A stretch of 64,000 nt of DNA from positions 4,458,501 to 4,522,500 of the forward strand of contig NZ_CP080525.1 of NCBI RefSeq assembly GCF_024746815.1, given 5' to 3'. Under the pieces are notes generated by a model. It worked only from the letters and a program-made list of their open reading frames with translations, did not search any database and was not told the DNA's origin. Position numbers and translations under genes: made by a program. The DNA comes from Mesorhizobium sp. AR07. GTDB taxonomy: Bacteria > Pseudomonadota > Alphaproteobacteria > Rhizobiales > Rhizobiaceae. Of the stretch, positions 33,157-41,998 are shown piece by piece; the first letter of the stretch is position 1; every line of letters starts with the position of its first letter.

Positions 33157-33309
33157 AGCTTGGCGTGAAAACAAGGGCTTATGCACCTCGCGTCAACCCT
33201 CTTGAACATGACCCCACTTAGCCGCGAAAAATCGATGTCGCGATACGTTTCCTAAAGGGTTTGCTGCCAGTCTAAAAATAAATTCCGACGTCACAAAACA
33301 GGGACACCG

Positions 33310-34659
33310 ATGCAAACTTCGTTTGGCACCGGTCAGGCAAACAGGGAGAGCACGGATCTGGCGTTCACCGATCCGTTGACCGGGCTTGGCAACCATCGCC
33401 GCTTTTTCGACAAGGTCGACCGCCTGATCAGCGACCGTGCCGAAGACCCGGCGCCGTTCACCGTCGGCATCCTCGACCTGGACGGCTTCAAGCCGATCAA
33501 CGATTTGTTCGGCCACAAGGCCGGCGACGACATCCTGATCCAGGTCGCCATGCGGCTGCGCGCCTCGATGGACGGCTACTCCACGGTCTGCCGCATCGGC
33601 GCCGATGAATACGCCTTCCTCTACCCGATGGTGTTCAGCGAGGAGGCGGCCGCCGAAAAATCCCGCATGCTGATCGAAATTCTCTCGGCGCCCTACGACG
33701 TCGGTGAACGCACCGCCAGGCTTTCGGCCTCGGTCGGCTGCTCGCTGTTCTATTCGGGCGACGAGACCACCGAAATTCTCATCAACAAGGCCGAAACGGC
33801 ACTTTACCACGCCAAGCGCTCCGGTCGTGGCCGCGTCGTCGTCTACACCCGCGAGATGGAAGAAGCAGCCAAGCGCGTCACCCGCATCGAACAGGCGCTG
33901 CGTCGTGCCGTCTCGGCCGGCGAGGTGGAGCCGCATTTCCAGCCCATCGTCGATCTCAACACGCGCCGCACCGTCGGCTTCGAGACGCTGGCGCGCTGGA
34001 CCGATCGCGACCTCGGCGCGGTGCCGCCAACGGTATTCATCCCCATCGCCGAGGAACGCGGCATCATCGGCCCGCTGTCGCAGCTGGTGCTGCGCAAGGC
34101 GACCGAGGCGGCCAGAAGCTGGCCCAAGGACCTGTTCCTGTCGTTCAACCTGTCGCCCTCGCAGCTCGTCGACCAGAACACCGGCCTTCACATACTGGCG
34201 ATCCTCGACCGCACCGGCTTCGATCCGCGCCGGCTGGAGATCGAGATCACCGAGACCGGCCTGATGAACGATCCTGCCTCGGCCGAGAAGATCGTCGAGG
34301 ATCTGCGCCGTGTCGGCATCCGCGTCTCGCTTGACGATTTCGGCACTGGCCAGTCCTCGCTCGGCCGCTTGCGTGAATTCCATTTCGACAAGCTGAAGAT
34401 CGATCGCGCCTTCGTCTCCTCCATTCTCGACGACCGTCCGTCGGAACACATCATCCGCGCCATTCTCGCCATGTGCGAGGGGCTCGGCATGGACGTGGTC
34501 GCCGAAGGCATCGAGCAGGAGGCGCAGGCCGACCGCCTCGTCCAGTTCGGCTGCGCCGGCGGGCAGGGCTATCTGTTCGGCAAGCCGGTCGATGCCGACG
34601 CCACGCTCGGCTACCTCCGCGATTCCTTCCGCGGCGCCTTGCGCGCCAAGGCGATCTGA
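33310..34659 (+). CDS. GGDEF-EAL protein with altered cyclase motif
   Basis: 449 residues without membrane helices. GGDEF domain at ~18-170: DPLTGLGNHRRFF and DLDGFKPINDLFGHKAGDD are standard, but the signature is GADEY (97-101) instead of GGDEF. The EAL domain (~190-445) has ETLARW in place of EALxRW, and keeps FNLSPSQLVD, EIEITETGLM, the metal-binding DDFGTGQSSL, KLKIDRAFV and VVAEGIEQEAQAD. The acidic EAL residues needed for c-di-GMP hydrolysis are therefore present. I expect a phosphodiesterase with a regulatory or inactive cyclase half. No sensor domain is attached. Confidence 0.92.
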   Translation: MQTSFGTGQANRESTDLAFTDPLTGLGNHRRFFDKVDRLISDRAEDPAPFTVGILDLDGFKPINDLFGHKAGDDILIQVAMRLRASMDGYSTVCRIGADEYAFLYPMVFSEEAAAEKSRMLIEILSAPYDVGERTARLSASVGCSLFYSGDETTEILINKAETALYHAKRSGRGRVVVYTREMEEAAKRVTRIEQALRRAVSAGEVEPHFQPIVDLNTRRTVGFETLARWTDRDLGAVPPTVFIPIAEERGIIGPLSQLVLRKATEAARSWPKDLFLSFNLSPSQLVDQNTGLHILAILDRTGFDPRRLEIEITETGLMNDPASAEKIVEDLRRVGIRVSLDDFGTGQSSLGRLREFHFDKLKIDRAFVSSILDDRPSEHIIRAILAMCEGLGMDVVAEGIEQEAQADRLVQFGCAGGQGYLFGKPVDADATLGYLRDSFRGALRAKAI

Positions 34660-34824
34660 CCGGCGATCTCGACGCTGCCCACAATGCCGATGCGGCAGCT
34701 GCGCGCAACCGGTGCGACGCATTGTCGTTTTGTCTGACATAAGCCCGCAAATCCGCCTTTTCGCCCTTGCCCGCACGACGTGTCTGGCTAGGATGCGCGC
34801 CGGTCACGCTGGGAGAGAACAGAT

Positions 34825-35592
34825 ATGATGCCATCGGCGCTTTTTGCCGACCTCGAAGGAGCCTCGGTGCTGATCACCGGCGGCGGCTCCGGAATTGGCG
34901 CGGCACTGACCGAGGGCTTTGTGCGCCAGGGCGCCAATGTCGCCTTCATCGACATCGCCGATGGCCCGAGCATTGCCCTTGCCGACCGCATCGAGAAGGC
35001 GTCCGGCCGCCGGCCGCTGTATCTCAAGACCGACCTGCGCGACGTCGAAGCCCTGCGTGCGTCCGCCGCGAGCGCGGCGCAGGCGCATGGCGATGTCACC
35101 GTGCTGGTCAACAATGCGGCCCTCGATGAGCGCCACGCCGTCGAAGACGTGACGGTGGAATTCTGGGACAACAACCAGGCGATCAACCTGCGGCCGCATT
35201 TCTTCACCGCGCAAGCGGTGGCGCCCGGCATGAAGCGGGCCGGCGGCGGCTCGATCATCAACTTCACCTCGACATCCTATCTGATCAATCACCCCGACAT
35301 GCCGGCCTACACAGCCGCCAAGGCCGGCATCCTCGGTCTCACCAAGGGGCTGGCCGGCAAGCTCGGCGTCGACGGCATCCGCGTCAATGCCGTCGCGCCC
35401 GGCTGGGTGATCACCGAGCGGCAGAAAGAGCTCTGGGTGACCGAACAGGCGCTGGCCGCCCATGTCGCCAAACAGTGCATCAAGCAGGTGATGCAGCCCG
35501 ATGACATCGTCGGCACCGTGCTGTTCCTGGCCTCGGACGCCTCGCGCATGCTGACCGCGCAGATGCTGATCGTCGATGGAGGTTTCCTGTGA
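34825..35592 (+). CDS. Short-chain dehydrogenase/reductase, sugar dehydrogenase type
   Basis: 255 residues, with GGGAGAG before a double ATG. Rossmann motif TGGGSGIG (18-25), NNAA (97-100), catalytic Ser in INFTSTSYL and Tyr162/Lys166 in AYTAAKAG. First gene of a tightly coupled four-gene operon whose other products are a 2-dehydro-3-deoxygalactonokinase, a KDPGal aldolase and an SMP-30 lactonase. The most likely role is therefore oxidation of D-galactose (or a related aldose) to its lactone with NAD(P)+, the first step of the De Ley-Doudoroff route. The specific sugar is inferred from neighbours. Confidence 0.87.
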   Translation: MMPSALFADLEGASVLITGGGSGIGAALTEGFVRQGANVAFIDIADGPSIALADRIEKASGRRPLYLKTDLRDVEALRASAASAAQAHGDVTVLVNNAALDERHAVEDVTVEFWDNNQAINLRPHFFTAQAVAPGMKRAGGGSIINFTSTSYLINHPDMPAYTAAKAGILGLTKGLAGKLGVDGIRVNAVAPGWVITERQKELWVTEQALAAHVAKQCIKQVMQPDDIVGTVLFLASDASRMLTAQMLIVDGGFL

Positions 35593-36548
35593 GCCCAGGG
35601 TTTGCCAGCAACGCGCCGGCGGTAGCCGCCGTCGACTGGGGCACGACCCGCATGCGGGTCTGGCTAATCGGCAGGGACGGCAAGGTTCTCGCCGAACGGC
35701 GTGGCGATGACGGCCTGATCACCGCGCAGCAAAAGGGCTTTTCCACCATTCTCGAAGGACATCTGGCGGCCATGGCCGCGCCGGAGGCACTGCCCGTCAT
35801 CATCTGTGGCATGGCCGGCTCGCGCCAGGGCTGGCTCGAGGCGCCCTATGTCGCCGTTCCGGCGCAGATCGGTGCCATCCTGGCAGGTGCAGCGCGGGTA
35901 CCCGGCCAGCACCGCGACATCCGCATCGTGCCCGGCCTTGCCCAACGCCTGACTGAGGCGCCCGACGTGATGCGCGGCGAGGAAACGCAGCTTGCCGGCG
36001 CCGGCCTGCCGGCCAAGGGACGCCAGCTGGTCTGCATGCCCGGCACCCATTCGAAATGGGTGCCGGTCGAGGACGGCACTGTCACCGGCTTCGGCACCTG
36101 GCCGACCGGCGAACTGTTCTCGGTGCTGGCCGCGCACTCGATCCTGCGCCATTCGCTCGGCGAACACCCCAAGCCGGTCACCTCGGACAATCCATTCTTC
36201 CGCCGCTGGTGCGAAAACGCATTGACCGAGGGCGGCGATGTCACCTCGCGGCTGTTTTCCATCCGCGCCGCCGGCCTGTTGCAGGACCTGAAGCCCGACG
36301 ATGCCGCCGCCTGCCTGTCGGGCCTGCTGATCGGTGGCGAGATCGCCTCGGCCAGCCGTCGTCATGGCGCCGGTGCGGAGCCCGTGGTGCTGGTGGCGTC
36401 CGGCGCGCTGGGGACGCTTTACAGTGCGGCGCTCGGCTTTGCCGGGCTGAAGGTCCGCACCGTCGATGCCGACGAGGCGGTGCGTGCCGGTCTCGTCGAG
36501 GCGGCGCGCGAGAACGGCATGATCGCCATGTCAGGAGTTGCCCGATGA
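35589..36548 (+). CDS. dgoK: 2-dehydro-3-deoxygalactonokinase
   Basis: 319 residues; GTG start overlapping the SDR stop (GTGA). Begins with a phosphate loop AAVDWGTTRMRVWLIG of the sugar-kinase/actin-like fold; further family segments are LPVIICGMAGSRQGW, VCMPGTHSKWV and TGELFSVLAAHSILR. It phosphorylates 2-keto-3-deoxygalactonate at O6 with ATP. Coupled on both sides to genes of the same pathway (ATGA overlap with dgoA). Complete, normal length. Confidence 0.95.
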   Translation: MSPGFASNAPAVAAVDWGTTRMRVWLIGRDGKVLAERRGDDGLITAQQKGFSTILEGHLAAMAAPEALPVIICGMAGSRQGWLEAPYVAVPAQIGAILAGAARVPGQHRDIRIVPGLAQRLTEAPDVMRGEETQLAGAGLPAKGRQLVCMPGTHSKWVPVEDGTVTGFGTWPTGELFSVLAAHSILRHSLGEHPKPVTSDNPFFRRWCENALTEGGDVTSRLFSIRAAGLLQDLKPDDAAACLSGLLIGGEIASASRRHGAGAEPVVLVASGALGTLYSAALGFAGLKVRTVDADEAVRAGLVEAARENGMIAMSGVAR

Positions 36549-37183
36549 ACCAGACCGCATCTTTTCCGAAGCTCAAGCGCGGCCTGGTCGCCATCCTGCG
36601 TGGCCTGAAGTCCACTGAGGCGATCGCCATCGGCCAGGCGGTGTTCGACGCCGGCATCGAGGCGATCGAAGTGCCGCTCAATTCCCCGGAGCCGTTTTCG
36701 TCGATCGCCCGGATCGTCGAAGTGCTTCCGAAAACGGCACTGGTCGGCGCCGGCACCGTGCTGTCGGTGGCCGATGTCGATGGCTTGCACAAGGCCGGCG
36801 GGCGGCTGCTGGTCAGCCCCAACATCGATGCCGACGTGATGGCGCGTGCGATGCACTACGGCATGGTGACGATGCCCGGCGTGTTCACACCCACCGAAGC
36901 CTTCCAGGCGATCCGGCTCGGCGCTTCGGCACTGAAATTCTTTCCGGCCAGCGTGCTCGGCGCGGCAGGCATTTCCGCGATCCGGGCGGTGCTGCCGGCG
37001 CAGACACCGGTCGGCGCGGTCGGCGGCGTTTCGGAAAAGGACTTTGCCGGCTACAAGGCGGTGGGGGTGACGGTGTTCGGTCTCGGCTCCAGCCTGTTCA
37101 AGCCGGGCATGAGCGTCGACGAGGTGGCGGTGCGCGCGCATGCCGCCGTCGCGGCCTGGGATGCAGCGTTCGGAGAAGCATGA
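36545..37183 (+). CDS. dgoA: 2-dehydro-3-deoxy-6-phosphogalactonate aldolase
   Basis: 212 residues; ATG at 36545 overlaps the dgoK stop as ATGA. Class I aldolase of the KDPG/KDPGal family: Glu in IEAIEVPLNSPEP, GAGTVL, SPNIDADV, and the Schiff-base Lys in ASALKFFPAS (near residue 127); C-terminal GAVGGVSEKDF binds phosphate. Cleaves KDPGal to pyruvate and glyceraldehyde 3-phosphate, finishing the pathway begun by the two genes before it. Its stop overlaps the next start. Confidence 0.95.
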   Translation: MNQTASFPKLKRGLVAILRGLKSTEAIAIGQAVFDAGIEAIEVPLNSPEPFSSIARIVEVLPKTALVGAGTVLSVADVDGLHKAGGRLLVSPNIDADVMARAMHYGMVTMPGVFTPTEAFQAIRLGASALKFFPASVLGAAGISAIRAVLPAQTPVGAVGGVSEKDFAGYKAVGVTVFGLGSSLFKPGMSVDEVAVRAHAAVAAWDAAFGEA

Positions 37184-38064
37184 TGAGTGAAGCGATCGTT
37201 TCGGTTTTTTCCGATCACATCTGCCAGCTCGGCGAAGGGCCGAGCTACGATCCCGCCACCGATGCGCTGTTCTGGTTCGACATCGTCAACGGTCAGCTTC
37301 TCGAAAAGCCCGTGGCCGGTGGCGCGCTGAAAATCCACGAACTTGGCCAGATGGCAAGCGCCATCGCCATCATCGACGACAGGCGCCAGCTGATCGCCAC
37401 CGAGACCGGCCTTCATGTCCGCGATGTCGCGACCGGCACCATGACACTGCACACGCCCATCGAGGCCGACAATCCGGCCACTCGCTCCGATGATTCCCGC
37501 GTCCATCCCTGTGGTGCCCTGTGGATGGGCACGATGGGCAAGACGGAGCAAAAGGGCGCCGGTTCCATCTACTGGTTCTTCAAGGGCGAGCTTCGCCGCC
37601 TGTTTTCGGACATCACCGTGTCGAACTCGATCTGTTTTTCCGAGGACGGCGCGCTCGCCTACTACACCGACACCTCGACTGGACTGTTGATGCGGGTCGA
37701 CTGCGACCCGGCGACCGGCCTGCCCGCCGGCGAACCGAAAGTCTTCGTCGATCATCGTTCGGCCAAGGGTTTTGTCGACGGCTCGATCGTCGACCGTGAC
37801 GGTGTGCTGTGGAATGCCGTCTGGGGCGGCAAAACGGTCAAGGCCTATTCACCCGACGGCACGCTGCTGCGGTCCGTCGCCATGCCGGTAATGCAGCCAT
37901 CCTGTCCGGCCTTTCTCGGCAAGAACGCCGACCGGCTGGCAGTGACGTCCGCCTGGCATGGCAAGGACGAGAAGCAGCGCCAGCTCGATCCGCAGGCTGG
38001 CATGACCTTTCTGATCGACATCAAGGTCAACGGCCGTTTCGAGCCGCGCGTGCTGATCGCCTGA
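37180..38064 (+). CDS. SMP-30/gluconolactonase family lactonase
   Basis: 294 residues, six-bladed beta-propeller. Metal/catalytic residues at expected sites: Glu in CQLGEGPSYD, Asn in TVSNSICFSEDG and Asp in KGFVDGSIVDRDG. The usual NDGRVHPDG-FWFGTM reads SDDSRVHPCGALWMGTM. Starts with ATGATG overlapping the dgoA stop, so it is the fourth gene of the operon. It probably opens the aldonolactone formed by the SDR. No dehydratase (galactonate to 2-keto-3-deoxygalactonate) and no transporter is present here, so the route must be completed elsewhere. Confidence 0.9.
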   Translation: MMSEAIVSVFSDHICQLGEGPSYDPATDALFWFDIVNGQLLEKPVAGGALKIHELGQMASAIAIIDDRRQLIATETGLHVRDVATGTMTLHTPIEADNPATRSDDSRVHPCGALWMGTMGKTEQKGAGSIYWFFKGELRRLFSDITVSNSICFSEDGALAYYTDTSTGLLMRVDCDPATGLPAGEPKVFVDHRSAKGFVDGSIVDRDGVLWNAVWGGKTVKAYSPDGTLLRSVAMPVMQPSCPAFLGKNADRLAVTSAWHGKDEKQRQLDPQAGMTFLIDIKVNGRFEPRVLIA

Positions 38065-38179
38065 TCGAACAACGGTCGGCGGCTGCGTTGTCACGCAACC
38101 GTCCGACCCGGTCGGTTTCGCGGCAGCCGATTGCTTTCACCGTGCGATGGTAGGCGATCGTACCGCCGGGAATCATCTC

Positions 38180-39253
38180 ATGACGAGCCAAAAACCAAAA
38201 CTGATCCTCGTACATGAGCCGGAAAAGGCCTGCTTCGACCGTCTGGTCGCCGACGGCTTTGCGGCCGCGCGCGCCACGGAAATCTCGTCCTATCTGGCGC
38301 AGTCAACCGATCTCGCTTCCGAGTTTGACGCCCTTGCCGCCGCATGTGAACGGCGCGGCCTAGCCTTCCTGCCGGTCGAGCTGGATAATGCGGCGGCCGC
38401 GCTTGCCAAAGCCGATCCTGCGGCCACGCTGGTCTGGACGCTGACCGACGGCATCGCCTATTTCCGGGGTGGTGCCGCACCCGCTTTGGCGAGACTGGGC
38501 GGGCTGAACGCGATCGGCGCCGACGATTCGCTGTTCGCGCTCTGCCAGGACAAGTTCCGCTCCGGCGCCGTGCTTGGCGCGCTCGGCCTGCCGGTGCCGC
38601 AGGCCGGTCTTGCACGGGACGGCCAATGGCTGGTCGAGCCGCCGGCGTCGCCCGCCGGCTGGTTCGTCAAGCCCAACCGACTCGGCGCCAAGATTGGCAT
38701 CTGGGCGGATTCGCGCACCGGCGACCTCGGTCATGCACTGGAGCTTAGCCGGCGCGTGTTTTCGGCCTATCGCGATGATGTCGTCGTCCAGCCCTATGTC
38801 GCCGGCCGCAACGTGCGTGCCAGTTTTCTTGGCCTGATGCCGGGTGCCGGGGTCGAAGCGCTTGGCGTGGCCTTTGTCGATTCGGGCGCCGATTTCCAGA
38901 CCATGGCGGACAGCCTGGCGCTCTACGGCGACACCGGCGAGGCAGCGAGGGCGGCAGGACATTATGCCGAACCGGAGCTTGTTGCGGTCGCCGACAGCCA
39001 GCCGGCCGCCGACGCCAGGATTCGCGTGATCGCCGAGCGGCTGATGAGCGGTCTTGGCCTGCGCGACGTGTTTTCCATCGATCTCAGGGTCGAGGCCGAC
39101 GACACGGTCCATCTCATCGAGTTCGAGGTCTGCCCCGGCCTGCCTTGCTTCGACTTCCGCGCCTATTGCCGCCAGCAATGGGGCCTCGAGCTTGCCGACG
39201 CCATGGCCGAGACCGCCGCGAGCCGGCTGGTCGGCCAGGACCATCGCGTTTAA
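38180..39253 (+). CDS. D-Ala-D-Ala-ligase-like ATP-grasp protein
   Basis: 357 residues from the ATG at 38180. A pre-ATP-grasp Rossmann part (about 1-125) is followed by DKFRSGAVLGALGLPVPQAG, the ATP-grasp Lys in AGWFVKPNRLGAKIGIW, VVVQPYVAGRNVRASFLGL, and the metal-binding end DTVHLIEFEVCPGLPCFDFR (Glu and near-Asn position replaced by Cys-Pro). The fold is that of D-alanine-D-alanine ligase, but the last motif differs from the NTxPG of true Ddl, so it most likely makes another amide or peptide bond. The substrate is unknown. It stands alone, ~115 bp after the lactonase gene. Confidence 0.8.
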   Translation: MTSQKPKLILVHEPEKACFDRLVADGFAAARATEISSYLAQSTDLASEFDALAAACERRGLAFLPVELDNAAAALAKADPAATLVWTLTDGIAYFRGGAAPALARLGGLNAIGADDSLFALCQDKFRSGAVLGALGLPVPQAGLARDGQWLVEPPASPAGWFVKPNRLGAKIGIWADSRTGDLGHALELSRRVFSAYRDDVVVQPYVAGRNVRASFLGLMPGAGVEALGVAFVDSGADFQTMADSLALYGDTGEAARAAGHYAEPELVAVADSQPAADARIRVIAERLMSGLGLRDVFSIDLRVEADDTVHLIEFEVCPGLPCFDFRAYCRQQWGLELADAMAETAASRLVGQDHRV

Positions 39254-39344
39254 GCGGGAATCATCGCGCTTGGCGACATGTGGCTCCGGCTTTCCGGGCG
39301 CTGGCGCTGCCCCTTGTGTGTTTGGAATATGCATAATGGAGGGT

Positions 39345-39376
39345 GCCACGAACCGGTGGATGTTCCGGTTCGTGGC
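39345..39376 (+). ncRNA. Candidate structured RNA (bridge-RNA-like) upstream of IS110 transposase
   Basis: A perfect 12-bp stem, GCCACGAACCGG and CCGGTTCGTGGC, encloses the 8-base loop TGGATGTT. A second, shorter hairpin GGGGC-AA-GCCCC lies near 39465-39478. Both are in the ~250-bp gene-free stretch before an IS110-type transposase. In IS110-group elements this left-end stretch codes a bridge RNA that pairs with donor and target DNA. That this hairpin belongs to such an RNA is inference. Confidence 0.4.
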
Positions 39377-39503
39377 GGCGGTCGAGAGCCCGTCGCCCCT
39401 CAGGTGGCCTAAACCGTAGGTGAGCTGGGGCCCGACCGCCTTCTTTGTGAACCCGAACAGTTGCAAGGGGCAAGCCCCCGCACACAAGGAAGGGATTGAG
39501 GAG

Positions 39504-40448
39504 ATGGCTGAAGAGACGGTTCAGGACGTCGGTATTGACGTCGCCAAGTGGTGGCTCGATGTGTCGGTGTTTCAGACGCTAGAACGAGCCCGTTTCGACA
39601 ACGACAAGGACGGCTGGGCCGAGCTGATCAAGTGGCTGACGGGTCGCAATGTGCGCGCCATCGGCATGGAGCCGAGCGGCGGCTATGAGCGCGGTGTGGC
39701 CAAGGCGCTGCGCAAGGCGAACCTGCCGGCCAGGAACGTCAATCCGCACAAGCTGCGCCACTATGCCCGCGCCCTTGGCCGGCTGGCCAAGAACGATCGC
39801 ATCGATGCGCTGCTGATTGCGCGCTACACCGCCGAACTGCCGACCCGGCCGGTGCGCTGTGACCCAATCGCCGAGCAACTCGCCGATCTGGTCGTTGCCC
39901 GCAGGCAGCTCAGCGACGACAAGGTCAGCCTCGCCAACCAGCTCGAGCAGATACGCGAGCCGACGGTCAAGCGCATGTTCACCCGGCGGCTGCGGCGCAT
40001 CGAGCTCGATATCGCTCTGCTTGCCAAACGGATGGCCGAACTCGTCGCCAGCCAGCCAGCGCTCGCGGCCAGGGATCGCCTGATCCAGTCCTTCTGCGGT
40101 GCCGGCCCAGTGTTCAGCCACACCGTGCTTGCTCTGGCTCCCGAGATTGGTGAGGCCTCGCGACGAGAGATCGCAGCCCTTGCCGGCCTCGCGCCCTACG
40201 ACTTCGACACCGGCACTTTCCGAGGCAAGCGCAGCATCTGGGGTGGCCGTCATGACGTGCGCAGGGTGGTCTACATGGCAGCACTCACCGCCAGTCGCTC
40301 CAATCCTGTGCTCAAGGCTTTCCATCAGCGCCTCATTGCAAACGGCAAGGCGCCGAAAGTCGCTCTCATCGCCGTCGCGCGAAAGATACTGACCATCCTC
40401 AGTGCCATGATCCGAAACAACGAACCGTGGAACCCAGCCCGACCCTGA
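39504..40448 (+). CDS. IS110 family transposase
   Basis: 314 residues; GAGGAG directly precedes the ATG at 39504. N-terminal RuvC-like DEDD nuclease domain (VGIDVAKWWLDVSV, MEPSGGYERGVA, KNDRIDALLIARY) and C-terminal Transposase_20 domain with FCGAGPVFSHTVLAL, AALAGLAPYDFDTGTFRGKR and Gly-Arg-HDVRRVVYMAALTASRSNP, including the conserved Ser. The gene looks intact and functional. IS110 elements lack terminal inverted repeats, so the exact ends cannot be read; the left end probably lies between 39260 and 39345, and the right end near 40450-40475. Confidence 0.93.
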   Translation: MAEETVQDVGIDVAKWWLDVSVFQTLERARFDNDKDGWAELIKWLTGRNVRAIGMEPSGGYERGVAKALRKANLPARNVNPHKLRHYARALGRLAKNDRIDALLIARYTAELPTRPVRCDPIAEQLADLVVARRQLSDDKVSLANQLEQIREPTVKRMFTRRLRRIELDIALLAKRMAELVASQPALAARDRLIQSFCGAGPVFSHTVLALAPEIGEASRREIAALAGLAPYDFDTGTFRGKRSIWGGRHDVRRVVYMAALTASRSNPVLKAFHQRLIANGKAPKVALIAVARKILTILSAMIRNNEPWNPARP

Positions 40449-40479
40449 CAAACACAGTTGCTCACCTGCCTGCCGGCAT

Positions 40480-40650
40480 CCTCTCCCCGTAAACGGGGCG
40501 AGGGACACTGTCGCCAACGATTTCGCCAATCACTACTGCAAGAAGGGTGCCGGCGTTACGGCCAGCTTCTTTCTCCCCGTCACTATACGGGGAGAAATGC
40601 CCGGCAGGGCAATGAGGGGCGGCGCCGACTTCCCCGGCTCCGCGCCTTGA
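40480..40650. repeat. CTCCCCGT palindromes, second locus
   Basis: CCTCTCCCCGTAAACGGGGC (40480 on) and TTTCTCCCCGT...ACGGGGAGAAA (40570-40597) are hairpins of the type also seen at 18688-18835. The second is followed by CCCGGCAGGGCAATGAGGGG, matching the tail of the copy at 18714. They fill the gap between the IS110 transposase and the LtrA gene. Confidence 0.68.
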
Positions 40651-40703
40651 CGCATTCCGCTCTGCCTTTACTGTCGGTCGGCAACCCTTGGTAAGATCGC
40701 ACG

Positions 40704-41972
40704 ATGACCACCACGCCCGTCGATCCCGAAACCCTCCACCATCATGTCAGACGCATGGGGGGACGCGATCCGCATGAGGCGCACCGTACCGCGACGCCGC
40801 TCGAGCTTCTGTTCGACCTGACCTTCGTAACCGCGTTCAGCTTTGCTTCGTCCCAGCTCGCCCATGCATTGGCCGATGGCCACTATACCGCAGCCCTGCT
40901 CGGCTTCGCTTTCGCCAGCTTCGCCATCTGCTGGGCCTGGATCAATTTCTCCTGGTTCTCCTCTGCCTATGACACCGACGACTGGATTTTCCGCCTCGTC
41001 ACCATGGTGCAGATGATCGGCGTGCTGGTGCTGGCAATCGGCCTGCCGCGCATGTTCGCCTCCATCGAGCACGGCGAGCACCTCAACAATTCGGTGATGG
41101 TGCTGGGCTATGTCATCATGCGGGTGGCGATGATCTTCCAATGGCTGCGCGCTGCCCGGCAGGACCCCGTCCGGCGCCGCGCCTGCCTGACCTACGCCAC
41201 CGCCATCGCGATCGCCCAGATCGGCTGGGTGGTGCAGATCGTCGTGGATTTCCCGGTCGGCACCAGCATCATCCTTGCCGGCATTCTCGGGCTCATCGAA
41301 CTGGCGGGGCCGCTGGTCGCCGAACGCAAGGATGGTGGCACGCCCTGGCATGCACATCATATGGCCGAGCGCTACAGCCTGTTCGCCATCATTGCGCTGG
41401 GCGAAGGGGTCGTCGGCACGCTGGCGACCCTGTCCGCCGTGGTCGAGGAGCAGGGCTGGACCGTCGATGCGGCGCTGGTCTGCATCGCCGGCACCGGGCT
41501 CACCTTCGGCATGTGGTGGGTCTACTACATGCTGCCCTCCGCGCCGATATTGCACGCGCACCGCAATCGCGCATTCATCTGGGGCTATGGGCAGATGCTG
41601 ATTGTCGCGGCAATTGTCGCGACCGGCGCCGGGCTGCATGTCGCGGCCTATTTCATCGAGCACAAGGCGCATATCGGCGCGCTTGAAACGCTGCTTGCAA
41701 CCGCCGTTCCCGTCGCCATTTTCCTGGGCACGGTCTATGCGCTTTACACCTATCTCGTTCAGCGTTTCGACCCGTTCCACATCTGGCTGCTGCTCGCCAC
41801 CGCTGCGGTGGTGGCGCTTGCCATCCTCGCGGCACTTGCCGGCGTCGACATGGCCATTTGTCTGATCATCCTGATGCTGGCGCCGGCCGTCACCATCGTC
41901 GGCTACGAAATGCTCGGGCACAGCCACCAGGCAGAAGCGCTCGCCAGCGACGAGCACTCGACATCACATTAG
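40704..41972 (+). CDS. Low temperature requirement protein A (LtrA) family membrane protein
   Basis: 422 residues with about twelve hydrophobic helices. Family markers are TPLELLFDLTFVTAFSFA near the N terminus, AERYSLFAIIALGEGVVGTL in the middle (the FxIIxLGE motif), and TFGMWWVYYMLP. The LtrA family was named after a Listeria gene linked to growth in the cold; the molecular function is unknown. It is alone on the plus strand and converges on the GFA gene. Confidence 0.88.
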   Translation: MTTTPVDPETLHHHVRRMGGRDPHEAHRTATPLELLFDLTFVTAFSFASSQLAHALADGHYTAALLGFAFASFAICWAWINFSWFSSAYDTDDWIFRLVTMVQMIGVLVLAIGLPRMFASIEHGEHLNNSVMVLGYVIMRVAMIFQWLRAARQDPVRRRACLTYATAIAIAQIGWVVQIVVDFPVGTSIILAGILGLIELAGPLVAERKDGGTPWHAHHMAERYSLFAIIALGEGVVGTLATLSAVVEEQGWTVDAALVCIAGTGLTFGMWWVYYMLPSAPILHAHRNRAFIWGYGQMLIVAAIVATGAGLHVAAYFIEHKAHIGALETLLATAVPVAIFLGTVYALYTYLVQRFDPFHIWLLLATAAVVALAILAALAGVDMAICLIILMLAPAVTIVGYEMLGHSHQAEALASDEHSTSH

Positions 41973-41998
41973 CCGGTTTCGGGTTGCCCAGCGGAACC

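Noticed and set aside
33193..34776. 527-residue antisense frame over the GGDEF-EAL gene
   Set aside because: No motif; shadow frame.
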